NCBI RefSeq assembly: GCF_900091955.1
Contig: NZ_FMDF01000227.1
Coordinates: forward strand, 1 to 64,000
Direction: 5' to 3'
Origin: Streptomyces sp. Ncost-T10-10d
GTDB taxonomy: Bacteria > Actinomycetota > Actinomycetes > Streptomycetales > Streptomycetaceae
Length of the DNA stretch: 64,000 nucleotides
Shown here piece after piece: positions 50,879 to 59,024 of this stretch. The notes under the pieces were generated by a model, which ran no database searches, was not told the DNA's origin, and was given only the letters and a program-made list of their open reading frames with translations. Position 1 is the stretch's first letter. Every line of letters starts with the position of its first letter. The position numbers and the translations under genes were made by a program.

Positions 50879-52072
50879 GTGATCCGACGACGAAGACCCG
50901 GTGTGACCGGTCTGCTCGCTGCCTGCTTCGTACTGTCCCTGAGCTGCGTCGGGGCCACCGCCCAGTCCGCGCCACCGGCCGGACGCCAGGCGGCCGGTAC
51001 GGTCACCCCGACCGTTCACTGCACCCTGCCCGCCGGTCAGGGTGAGGCGACCGGGCCGCAGCAGATGACCGTCGAGCTGTCGCCCGCGGTCGTCGCCCCG
51101 GGCGGCAAGGTGCACGCGAAGGTCACGCTCGGCCCGTCCCCCGCCACCAGCGCTCTCGCGCTGGACGATGTGCCGACCATCCCCAGCCTCGACCTCGCCA
51201 TGTCCGGCGGGGCCACCGGAACCGTCACCGTGCGGGGCGCCGAGTTCACGATGGACATCCCGGCCGGGACGCCCATCGAACTCCCGCCGTACGAGGGCGA
51301 CTTCCTGGTACCGGCGGACGCCTCCGGCGACATCTCGTTCGCCCCGGTCCGTACGCTGACGCAGACCAAGGTGCTCGGATCGGTCTTCGAGACGCCCTGT
51401 GACGTGGTCGGCGGGGGCGGCTCCATCGGCACCGTCACGGTGGAGGGCACCGGCTCCGAGCCCGCCACACTGACCGCCCCCGCCGATCCCGTACGCCCCA
51501 ACACCCCTGTGGCGCTGGGTGGTTCGGGATGGACGTCGGGCGGCGCACCCGTGCCTTCGCTCTGTGCGGTGGGCGGTGGCGGCTGCGATCCGCTGAAGTT
51601 CAAGGGCCACACCCTCACCATCGACAGCTACGGAACGCTGCACGGCACGGCCACCCTCGCGGAGGCCGGGGCGGTGCCGGACGGCGCGTACGAGGTGAAG
51701 GTCAACGACGGTACGAAGGAAGCCACCGCTCCCCTCACCGTCAAGGCCGTCACGGCCGGCGACCGCGAGATCTCGCTCTCGCAGAACAGTGGACCTGTCG
51801 GCAGTGTGATCACGGTCAGCGGCAGGAACTACAACCCGGACCGCTGGATCAATGTCATCGGCCTCGACGCGACGGGCACCGGGCTCGACGACAGCGCGGT
51901 CTACGTCAAGAGCGGCTCGGACGGCACCTTCGCCGTCGAGTTCACCGTGATCTCCGATGCCGTCGTCGCCGTCCAGGCCGACGAGGGCAACGATCCGGCG
52001 ACCGTACGGACCGCCCCGTTCACCGTCTCCACGGGCGGGGAGGGGGCGGCGGCACCGCCGACCAGAAGCTGA
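50879..52072 (+). CDS. Secreted multidomain protein, 5' part of a frameshifted gene
   Basis: The 397-residue frame starts at GTG with GGAGGGG six bases upstream and has a signal peptide (VTGLLAACFVLSLSCVGATA). A beta-rich domain follows (GTVTPTVHCTLPAGQGEATG ... YEGDFLVPADASG, with a second Cys in ETPCDV), then an Ig-like module (PNTPVALGGSGWTSGGAPV) and an IPT/TIG-like domain (SGPVGSVITVSGRNYNPDRW). It is a close paralogue of the gene at 52629. It ends prematurely (GGEGAAAPPTRS) in a G-rich run; the natural C-terminus continues in the -1 frame to 52518. Confidence 0.78.
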   Translation: MIRRRRPGVTGLLAACFVLSLSCVGATAQSAPPAGRQAAGTVTPTVHCTLPAGQGEATGPQQMTVELSPAVVAPGGKVHAKVTLGPSPATSALALDDVPTIPSLDLAMSGGATGTVTVRGAEFTMDIPAGTPIELPPYEGDFLVPADASGDISFAPVRTLTQTKVLGSVFETPCDVVGGGGSIGTVTVEGTGSEPATLTAPADPVRPNTPVALGGSGWTSGGAPVPSLCAVGGGGCDPLKFKGHTLTIDSYGTLHGTATLAEAGAVPDGAYEVKVNDGTKEATAPLTVKAVTAGDREISLSQNSGPVGSVITVSGRNYNPDRWINVIGLDATGTGLDDSAVYVKSGSDGTFAVEFTVISDAVVAVQADEGNDPATVRTAPFTVSTGGEGAAAPPTRS

Positions 52073-52518
52073 ACACCTCGGTCAGGGCAGGGACACTGTC
52101 CATGGTCCAGGACGGCGACACCGTCGACTTCGGTACGACGGTCCTGGGCACCGGCAGCGGTGTGCAGCGCTCCCGGCTCAACCGGGTCGAGGTGGAGGAC
52201 GCCCGCGGCGTCAACAGCGGCTGGTCCCTGACCGCCACCCTCACCGGCTTCACCAGCGCCGACGGGGGCACCATCCCGGCGGGTGCAGTCCGGTGGACAC
52301 CCAAGTGCACGGCGCAGAACGGGAGTGTGGGGGTACCGGTGGCCGGGTCGCCCGCCGCGCTCGGGAGCGAGGCGGCGAGTCTCTGCCGAATGAATCCGGA
52401 CGGATCCCGTCCGTTCACCGGCGGCCGATTCGACGCCGACGCCGATCTCACACTGACGGTTCCCGGATTCACCCGGCCCGGAGATTACAGCGCCACCCTG
52501 ACACTCACTCTTCTCTGA
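52042..52518 (+). pseudogene. WxL-like C-terminal domain, 3' part of the frameshifted gene
   Basis: From the G-run at about 52042, the -1 frame reads GGGGTADQKLNTSVRAGTL, then DTVDFGTTVLGTG, a WxL motif (GWSLTATLTGF) and a final beta strand (YSATLTLTLL). WxL-type domains bind peptidoglycan or anchor complexes on Gram-positive surfaces. No good start codon or ribosome binding site precedes it, so alone it is probably untranslated. Restoring one G fuses it to the 50879 frame. Confidence 0.75.
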
Positions 52519-52628
52519 GAGCCGTCAGGGGAAGGACCCGGAGACGCCCGCCTGCTCCGTATCGCAAGGGAGCAGGCGGGCGTCGCCATTTCGAATTCGG
52601 AGAAATCCCGTAGCCATGGAGGAGTCGC

Positions 52629-54662
52629 ATGTTCGTACGGCCGAGATCGAGAAGACCGGACGGATCGAGAAGACCGGAAAGGCCGGGTGCGGTGTTACGC
52701 CGCGCCGTCGCCCTCACCGCCGGGGCCGTGCTCGCCTGGACAGGCGGAACCGTCGCATTCGCCCCCGTCGCCCACGCCGGCACGGTGACCCCGACCGTCC
52801 ACTGCACCCTGCCCGCCGGGCAGGGCGAGGCCACCGGGCCGCAGCAGATGAGCGTCGACCTCTCGCCGGCCGTCGTCGACCCGGGCGGCAAGGTCCACGC
52901 CAAGGTCACCCTCGGCCCGTCCCCCGCCACCAGCGGACTCAGCCTGAGCGATGTGCCCACCACCCCCAGCATCGACTTCGCCATGTCGGGCGGTGCGACC
53001 GGCACGGTCACCGTCACCGGACCCCAGATCAACCTCGACATCCCGTCCGGGAAGCCGATCGAGATCCCGCCGTACGAAGGGGACTTCATCATCCCCGCCA
53101 GTGCGAAGGGGCCGATCTCCTTCACCCCGGTACGCAATCTGACGCGTACGAAGGTGCTCGGCTCCACCTATGAGACCCCGTGCGACGTGACCGGTGGCGG
53201 CGGCTCCATCGGCACCGTCACCGCCGAGGGCACCGCGGGCCTGCCCGCCACCCTGGCCGCCCCCACCACCGCCGTCCGGCCGTCCACCGCGGTCGCCCTG
53301 ACGGGCAGCCTGTGGACCGCCGGCGCCACCCCCGTGCCCTCTCTGTGCGCGGCGGACGGCGGTGGCTGCGACACCGGAAAGTTCGTCTCCAGCACCCTTG
53401 CGATCAGCGGCTCGGGGGAGCTGACCGGAAGCGCGGTCCTCGCCCCCGCGGGCACGGTGCCGGACGGCTCGTACCTGGTGAAGGTCGGCGACGGTACGAA
53501 GGAGGCGACCGCGCCCCTGACCGTCAAGGCGTATGTCCCCGGCGGGCCGCGGGCCATCGCGCTCTCCCGCGCCGGTGCGCCGGTCGGCAGCGTCGTGCAG
53601 GTCACCGGCAGCAACTACTTCCAGGACCGCTGGATCAACACCGTCGGCCTGGACGCGAGCGGGGCGACACTCGACGACACCGCCGTCTATGTGAAGAGCA
53701 CCCCCGACGGCACGTTCAGCGTCGACTTCACCGTCTCCGACCCGGCCATCGCCTCGATCCAGGTCGACGAGGGCAACGATCCGGCCACCGTGCTGACCAC
53801 GCCGTTCACCGTGACCGACGCCTCCGCGACGCTCTCCGCGGGCGCGGCGAAGGTCAAACCCGGCGGGACGATCACCCTCTCCGGCGGCGACTGGCCGACC
53901 GGCACCACGCCCACCGCCGCGCTCTGCGCGGCCGACGGCAGCGCCTGCGACAGTGCGCGGATCAGCGGCTCCACCCTCCGGATCAACGCCGACGGAACGC
54001 TCGCCGGTACGGTCACCGTCGCCGGATCCACCCCGCGCGCCGTGTACGCGCTCCAGGTCACCGCGGGAGGAGCGCAGGCCCTCACCCCGCTGACCGTCGC
54101 CCCGACCTTTGTCGTTCTCACCCCGTCGGCCGGGCCGAAGGGCACCGCCGTCACCGTCCTCGGGCAGGGGTTCGCGAAGGTCGCCACCGTATCCGTCGTC
54201 GGGCTGCGGGCCGACGGATCGCAGACGTCCGACCCGGTGAGGACGAAGGTGGTCGGGCTGGACGGGGCGTTCTCGCAGACCTTCACGGTCAACGCCACCG
54301 ACACCGTCGCGATCCGGGTCCGGGAGGTCCTCGTCAACCCGCGCACCGAGACGGCGGCGTTCACCGTCCAGGACGGGACCGTCCCCGCCGGACCGTCCTT
54401 CGCGCTCTCGCCGTCCGAGGGGCCCGTCGGCACGGTGGTCCAGGTGACCGGCCGGGGCTTCGCGCCCGTCGCCACGGTCTCGGTGACCGGCCGCACCGCG
54501 GACGGGAAGCAGACCTCGGACTCGTACGTCACCCGGGTCATCGGACTCGACGGCACCTTCGCCCTCAACTTCGCCGTCCGCGACCCGGCGACGAGGGCGA
54601 TCAGAGCCTGCGAGGTGCTCGTGAACGGAAAAATTGTGCAACAGTCGTTCACGGTGAGTTAA
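52629..54662 (+). CDS. Secreted multidomain protein with IPT/TIG-like repeats
   Basis: The 677-residue protein begins after GGAGGAG with a basic N-terminus and signal peptide (AVALTAGAVLAWTGGTVAF). Its first 340 residues are strongly similar to the product of 50879 (same GTVTPTVHCTLPAGQGEATG opening and two Cys). Three to four IPT/TIG-like modules follow. The last two are a tandem duplication of about 80 residues (GPKGTAVTVLGQGFAKVATV and GPVGTVVQVTGRGFAPVATV). It lacks the WxL domain and any sortase signal. It is probably an extracellular matrix or surface-complex component. Confidence 0.83.
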   Translation: MFVRPRSRRPDGSRRPERPGAVLRRAVALTAGAVLAWTGGTVAFAPVAHAGTVTPTVHCTLPAGQGEATGPQQMSVDLSPAVVDPGGKVHAKVTLGPSPATSGLSLSDVPTTPSIDFAMSGGATGTVTVTGPQINLDIPSGKPIEIPPYEGDFIIPASAKGPISFTPVRNLTRTKVLGSTYETPCDVTGGGGSIGTVTAEGTAGLPATLAAPTTAVRPSTAVALTGSLWTAGATPVPSLCAADGGGCDTGKFVSSTLAISGSGELTGSAVLAPAGTVPDGSYLVKVGDGTKEATAPLTVKAYVPGGPRAIALSRAGAPVGSVVQVTGSNYFQDRWINTVGLDASGATLDDTAVYVKSTPDGTFSVDFTVSDPAIASIQVDEGNDPATVLTTPFTVTDASATLSAGAAKVKPGGTITLSGGDWPTGTTPTAALCAADGSACDSARISGSTLRINADGTLAGTVTVAGSTPRAVYALQVTAGGAQALTPLTVAPTFVVLTPSAGPKGTAVTVLGQGFAKVATVSVVGLRADGSQTSDPVRTKVVGLDGAFSQTFTVNATDTVAIRVREVLVNPRTETAAFTVQDGTVPAGPSFALSPSEGPVGTVVQVTGRGFAPVATVSVTGRTADGKQTSDSYVTRVIGLDGTFALNFAVRDPATRAIRACEVLVNGKIVQQSFTVS

Positions 54663-54670
54663 CGCCCGTT

Positions 54671-54746
54671 CACGTCCGGTATGCGGACGTGTCGCCGAGG
54701 CGTCGGCCGACCTGGACGCGCGTAGACGTCCAGATTTCGGCCGACG
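54671..54746 (+). terminator. Two hairpins after the 52629 gene
   Basis: A perfect 8-bp stem, cacgtccg-gtatg-cggacgtg, is at 54671-54691. A longer branched stem follows at 54701-54746 (outer cgtcggccga/tcggccgacg, inner ctggacg/cgtccag). Confidence 0.75.
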
Positions 54747-55000
54747 CCGCGCTGACCGGCGCTTATCCTTCTTCACCGCACCTCCACTTCCGCTGACGCC
54801 CGGATTCTGGACGAGGTCTTCCGCTGAGCGGACTGGCTCGCTACTGTCCAAAAAAATGCACGCCCCGTGGCAGCGCCGCCGCGGAGCGCAGCCGGTTGCC
54901 TTGGCCAGGCCGGCGGCCTCTCCGTGCGTCGCCGCTGGGACCGGTGGCACACATCCCGTGGGGACAAGCCGCCGCCGCTCACCAAAGAGGAGAGGGCGTC

Positions 55001-55642
55001 GTGACCGCGGAGACCTCCCAGACGCTCGACCGGGGACTACGGGTCCTCAAGCTGCTTGCCGACACCGACCACGGTCTGACCGTCACCGAGTTGTCCAACA
55101 AACTCGGCGTCAACCGAACCGTGGTCTACCGCCTGCTGGCCACTCTGGAACAACACGCCCTGGTACGCCGCGATCTGGGCGGCCGGGCCAGGGTGGGCCT
55201 CGGCGTGCTGCGTCTGGGCCGCCAGGTGCATCCGCTCGTACGGGAAGCCGCGCTGCCCGCGCTGCGGTCCCTCGCCGAGGACATCGGGGCCACCGCCCAT
55301 CTCACGCTGGTCGACGGCAGCGACGCGCTGGCGGTCGCGGTCGTCGAGCCGACCTGGACCGACTACCACGTGGCCTACCGGGCCGGCTTCCGTCACCCGC
55401 TGGACCGGGGTGCCGCGGGCCGGGCGATCCTCGCCGCCCGCCAGAAGCCGGTGGGTGAGACCGCCTTCACCCTCACCCACGGCGAACTGGAAGCCGGGGC
55501 GAGCGGGGCGGCGGCCGCGCTGATGGGGGTGACGGGGGTCGAGGGGAGCGTCGGCGTGGTGATGCTCGCGGACTCCGTACCCGAACGTGTCGGCCCCCGG
55601 GTCGTGGACGCGGCCCGCGAGGTCGCGGACGCGCTCCGCTAG
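55001..55642 (+). CDS. IclR-family transcriptional regulator
   Basis: The 213-residue protein has the IclR winged helix (QTLDRGLRVLKLLADTDHGLTVTELSNKLGVNRTVVYRLLATLEQH) and effector domain (LRLGRQVHPLVREAALPALRSLAEDIGATAHLTLVDG; YRAGFRHPLDRGAAGRAILAA). The GTG at 55001 follows AGAGGAGAGGG; the frame upstream to 54896 has no ribosome binding site. The stop codon TAG overlaps the first base pairs of an inverted-repeat element. The effector is unknown. Confidence 0.87.
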   Translation: MTAETSQTLDRGLRVLKLLADTDHGLTVTELSNKLGVNRTVVYRLLATLEQHALVRRDLGGRARVGLGVLRLGRQVHPLVREAALPALRSLAEDIGATAHLTLVDGSDALAVAVVEPTWTDYHVAYRAGFRHPLDRGAAGRAILAARQKPVGETAFTLTHGELEAGASGAAAALMGVTGVEGSVGVVMLADSVPERVGPRVVDAAREVADALR

Positions 55643-55804
55643 TGCTGCGACCGGAAAGGTTCACGGGCTCGCGACGCCCGGCACGGCATCTCGCCGCGTT
55701 GTCGCATCACCCGAGTACATCCAGTACGCGGGCAATGCTCCGCCTTGCGATGCACCGCACCGGACGCCGCGAGCTTTCCGGCAAACCTTTCCGGTCACAG
55801 CACT
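55641..55804. mobile_element. MITE-like 164-bp inverted-repeat element
   Basis: The ends are agtgctgcgaccggaaaggt (55641 on) and its near-complement acctttccggtcacagcact (to 55804). Imperfect pairing continues inward for about 40 bp (cgggctcgcg ... cgcgagc). The centre (gagtacatccagtacgcggg) is short and non-coding. I recall near-identical copies scattered in other Streptomyces genomes, which fits a mobilised MITE. The left end overlaps the IclR stop codon. Confidence 0.75.
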
Positions 55805-55963
55805 GGGCAGTTCAAACCCGTCCGGCGGTTGAGGACGAAGCGGCCGACCGGACGCCCCGGCCCCTCGTGGGAGCGCGGGCGGCCGGGCGGGCCGGGGCGC
55901 CCCACCAGCCGGGTCGCTCCACCACCTGGCCCGTGCCGGCGCCCCGGCGGTTAGATTGGGCGG
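55805..55963. repeat. Half copy of the Streptomyces intergenic repeat and spacer
   Basis: The segment cccgtccggcggttgaggac (about 55819-55838) matches the right half of the repeat at 14739-14810. The rest, up to the GTG at 55964, holds no gene and presumably the promoter of the Lon-domain gene. Confidence 0.5.
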
Positions 55964-56758
55964 GTGCTCACTCGTCTCTCGCGCTCCCGCACCCGCACTC
56001 TCGCCCTGTGCGCCCTGCCCGTCCTCGCCCTTTTCGGCGTGGCCGCCTTCGCGCCGCTGCCGTTCACGCTGGCGCAGCCCGGCACGACCGCGAACGTGCT
56101 CGGGAACGATCACGGCACTCCCGTGATCAGCATCAAGGGCGCGCCCACCCGCACCCCCAAGGGCGAGCTGCGGATGACGACGATCGTCGCGACCGGGCCC
56201 ACCGCCGATGTCGGCATCGGTGATGTGGTCGACAGCTGGTTCCGTACGGACCGGGCGGTTCTGCCCCGCAACTCCGTCTACCCGACGGGCGGCTCCGAGA
56301 AGGAGATCGAGAAGCACAACCTGGAGGACATGAGGAAGTCGCAGAACTCCGCCGTCGACGCGGCCCTGAACTACCTCGGCAAGCCCAAGGGATCGGTCGA
56401 CGTCACCCTGCACCTCGCCGATGTCGGAGGTCCCAGCGCGGGCCTGTTCTTCGCGCTCGGCATCGTCGACAAGCTCGACGGCGACGGCTCCGGTGGCGAT
56501 CTCACCGGTGGCCGCACCATCGCGGGCACCGGAACGATCCAGGCGAACGGTGCGGTCGGCGCGGTCGGCGGGGTGTCGCTCAAGACTCAGGCCGCGCACC
56601 GCGACGGTGCGACCGTCTTCCTCGTCCCGAAGGCCGAGTGCAGGGAGGCGGGTGCCGAGCTCCCCAAGGGGCTCCGGCTGATCCCGGTCACGACTCTGAA
56701 GAGCGCGGTGTCCTCGCTTCAGGCGCTGGAGCAGGGGCGCACGGTCCCGAGCTGCTGA
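55964..56758 (+). CDS. Secreted/membrane-anchored Lon-domain (S16) protease
   Basis: The 264-residue protein has an N-terminal signal anchor (TLALCALPVLALFGVAAFAPL), a small alpha/beta domain and the Lon proteolytic domain. Catalytic Ser158 lies in VGGPSAGLFFALG, and the Lys is probably 207 in GVSLKTQAAHRDGA. An intact GxxxGAVGxxGG-like segment precedes it (NGAVGAVGGV). The PDZ found in the longer YlbL relatives is missing. It should act outside the membrane. Its last 71 bases overlap the convergent MFS gene. Confidence 0.85.
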   Translation: MLTRLSRSRTRTLALCALPVLALFGVAAFAPLPFTLAQPGTTANVLGNDHGTPVISIKGAPTRTPKGELRMTTIVATGPTADVGIGDVVDSWFRTDRAVLPRNSVYPTGGSEKEIEKHNLEDMRKSQNSAVDAALNYLGKPKGSVDVTLHLADVGGPSAGLFFALGIVDKLDGDGSGGDLTGGRTIAGTGTIQANGAVGAVGGVSLKTQAAHRDGATVFLVPKAECREAGAELPKGLRLIPVTTLKSAVSSLQALEQGRTVPSC

Positions 56759-58052
56759 CCTCGGTGGATGGTGATGGTACGGAGGCCTCCGCCGCCGTGC
56801 CCCCGGACCCGGACCCGGCCGCGTCCATCGTGCGCCACGCCGGGAACACCAACGGGCTCAGCGTCGCCAGCAGGTACACCGTGCCCATCGCCAGCAGGGC
56901 GCCTCGCGCGCCTGCGCTCTCCACCAGCAGGCCGGCCGCGAGACCGCCCACCGGCATGGCCAGTTCGCCGCCCGCCGTGAGCACACCGGAGACCCGGCTG
57001 CGCAGCTCGTCGGGCACGCTCCCGTAGATCACCGTCGTCAGGATCGGGTTCAGCACCCCGCCCGCGATGCCGCTCAGCGCCATGGTCACGGCGAGCGGCA
57101 GCGTCGTCCCGGTCAGTGCCGCGACCGCATACCTGGGCGCGCCGCACAGCACCACGCACACCGTGAAGACGGCCCGCCGCGAGAAACGGTGCCCGAACGC
57201 TCCGTACAGCAGCGCCCCGGTCAGCCCGCCCGCGCCGAACAGTGCGGTGAGCAGCCCGATGTCCCTGGCCCCGCCCAGTTCGGCGGAGGCGTGCACCGGC
57301 AGCAGGACGGCGTTCCAGCCCTGATCGGTGCCGTTCATGAAGAGGACCATCACCACGACGGCCAGCAGCAGCCGGTTGCTCAGCAAGTAGGTGTATCCCT
57401 CGCGCAGTTCGGCGCGGTACGCCCGCAGCGAGACGGGCGTCGCGGCCTTGCGGGGCTCGGCCGCGCGTACCCCCCGCACCCCGGCCGCGATCAGCAGCGC
57501 GGAGGTCAGGAACGTCGCGGCATCCAGCAGCAGTACGGTCTCCGCGCCGACCAGTGCGATCAGTACGCCGGCCAGTGCCGCCCCGACCATCCGGGCGCCG
57601 CGCGAGACGGCGTCGAAGAGGCTGGCGGCGCGGGCGAGGGTGGTGCCGGCGTGCTCGGCGAGATCCGGTACGAGGACGTAGCGGGCCGTGTTGCCCGGGG
57701 TGTGCAGGAGTCCGCCGACCGCCATCAGCGCGCACAGCATCCAGAAGGCCAGGGCGTTCGCGTAGTGCAGCAGCGGGATGGCGGCTACGGAGACGCCGCA
57801 CACCAGGTCGGAGGCGACGGAGACCCGGCGGCGTCCGATCCGGTCGATGACGGGTCCGCCGATCAGTGCGGAGACGACGATCGGCAGAGTCGCGCAGAAG
57901 GCGACGACGCCGGCCCGTCCCGCGCTGCCCGTGGTCTCCAGGACGAACCACGGGACACCGATGAGGGTGAGTGAAGTACCGGCCGTGGATATGGAGTTGG
58001 CGGACAGTACGGCGATGAGCGGGGTGCGGTTCCGGTCCCCCCGGCCGTTCAT
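56688..58052 (-). CDS. MFS transporter (putative drug exporter)
   Basis: The 454-residue protein has about 12 membrane helices and MFS motif A-like GGPVIDRIGRRRVSVASD, with a second-half equivalent (FGHRFSRRAVF). The C-terminal tail is Ser/Pro-rich and extends over the end of the S16 gene. The start MNGRGDRN at 58052 overlaps the stop of a 65-residue ORF by ATGA, so it is translated with it. The cassette ArsR regulator, small ORF, MFS is transcribed leftward and is likely induced through the operator at 58903-58950. Confidence 0.84.
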   Translation of the reverse strand: MNGRGDRNRTPLIAVLSANSISTAGTSLTLIGVPWFVLETTGSAGRAGVVAFCATLPIVVSALIGGPVIDRIGRRRVSVASDLVCGVSVAAIPLLHYANALAFWMLCALMAVGGLLHTPGNTARYVLVPDLAEHAGTTLARAASLFDAVSRGARMVGAALAGVLIALVGAETVLLLDAATFLTSALLIAAGVRGVRAAEPRKAATPVSLRAYRAELREGYTYLLSNRLLLAVVVMVLFMNGTDQGWNAVLLPVHASAELGGARDIGLLTALFGAGGLTGALLYGAFGHRFSRRAVFTVCVVLCGAPRYAVAALTGTTLPLAVTMALSGIAGGVLNPILTTVIYGSVPDELRSRVSGVLTAGGELAMPVGGLAAGLLVESAGARGALLAMGTVYLLATLSPLVFPAWRTMDAAGSGSGGTAAEASVPSPSTEVSSSGPCAPAPAPEARTPRSSES

Positions 58053-58246
58053 GCCGTACCGGGTGCGACGGAGGCGCGGCCGGGGTGGCGGGGCAGGACG
58101 CGCAGTCCCAGGTCGACGAGGGCCCAGCCCAGCCGGGTGCGCAGCCCGGTGTGCGAGGCGGCCGGTGCGAGGCCGAACTCCGTTGCGGGCCGTCGCAGTT
58201 CGGCGGAGCGCAGGCTGTGCAGCAGCAGATGGGTGTCGGAGTGCAT
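58049..58246 (-). CDS. Small coupled ORF between the ArsR regulator and the MFS transporter
   Basis: The 65-residue protein (starts MHSDTHLLLHSLRSAEL, ends in basic PRHPGRASVAPGTA) has no signal peptide. Its only possible helix is amphipathic (GWALVDLGLRVLP). GAAGGAC precedes the ATG, and its stop overlaps the MFS start by four bases, so expression is coupled. It resembles short 'DUF-like' ORFs beside exporters, but I recognise no family. Confidence 0.65.
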   Translation of the reverse strand: MHSDTHLLLHSLRSAELRRPATEFGLAPAASHTGLRTRLGWALVDLGLRVLPRHPGRASVAPGTA

Positions 58247-58276
58247 GACGGTGTCCTTCCGGTCGGGAGGGGCTGG

Positions 58277-58888
58277 CTACTCCGCGGGGCGCGGGAAGAG
58301 GTGCACATGGCTGCGGACGTTGGCCGATCCCTCGGTGCCCTCCGGTACCCGGCCCCGGTAGCTCTCGATGAGTTCGTGGATCTTCTCGATCAGCTCCTCG
58401 GAGAGATCCGGGGTGAGGCGCACCTGGAAGTCGCTGATGTCCCAGCCTTCCTGGCGCCATGCGTCGGGCCATTCGCGCATGGTGCCGATCCAGGTGCTCA
58501 GCTCCTGGGAGTGTGTGGTGGCGGTCTCGTGGAGTACGACGTCGACCGCACCGCGCACCTCGGGATCCGGGTGGCTCAGGAATCTGCTGCTGTCGAAGAC
58601 GGTGCCCCGGTGTGCGGCCCGCCACCAGCGCTCGCGGCCCTTGCCGCGTTCCGGGTCGTCCTCGACGAAGCCGTACGCCGCCAGCTGCCTGAGGTGGTAG
58701 CTGGTGGCGCCGCTGGACTCGCCGAGCCGGTCGGCGAGACCGGAGGCGGTGGCGGGGCCGTACTCCCGCAGGGCGGCCAGCAGGCGCAGCCGCAGGGGGT
58801 GGGCGAGCCCGCGCAGGGTGCGGGCATCGACCTTGTGGATGTTTTCGGCCTCGGCGGGGGTCTCGGCGCCGTCCTCTGGTGCGGGCAT
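58277..58888 (-). CDS. ArsR-type helix-turn-helix regulator
   Basis: The protein of about 203 residues has the ArsR winged HTH at residues 18-90 (VDARTLRGLAHPLRLRLLAALREYGPATASGLADRLGESSGATSYHLRQLAAYGFV). A C-terminal helical domain of about 110 residues probably serves dimerisation or ligand sensing. No metal-binding Cys pair is present, so a non-metal ligand or redox-independent repression is likely. The start at 58888 (MPAPEDG) could be extended to a TTG at 58909. It heads the MFS cassette and has its operator just upstream. Confidence 0.87.
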   Translation of the reverse strand: MPAPEDGAETPAEAENIHKVDARTLRGLAHPLRLRLLAALREYGPATASGLADRLGESSGATSYHLRQLAAYGFVEDDPERGKGRERWWRAAHRGTVFDSSRFLSHPDPEVRGAVDVVLHETATTHSQELSTWIGTMREWPDAWRQEGWDISDFQVRLTPDLSEELIEKIHELIESYRGRVPEGTEGSANVRSHVHLFPRPAE

Positions 58889-58902
58889 GGGTAAACCGTA
58901 GA

Positions 58903-58950
58903 GTTGCAAAGCTCTCTTTGCAACAGGTTCTTTGCATTAGATTCTTTGCA
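58903..58950. promoter_or_regulatory. ArsR-type operator: inverted and direct TTTGCA repeats
   Basis: A perfect 9-bp inverted repeat, gttgcaaag-ctct-ctttgcaac, is at 58903-58924. Two direct copies of ttctttgca follow at 58928-58936 and 58942-58950 (14 bp apart). The array sits immediately upstream of the regulator start and in an unusually AT-rich patch. Confidence 0.8.
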
Positions 58951-59024
58951 ACGGAATCCTTGTAAGACCGACCGGCAAATGGGGGGCGATGCCCGGGGGA
59001 GGGCCGCGGCGCAGGCTTCCCGGC

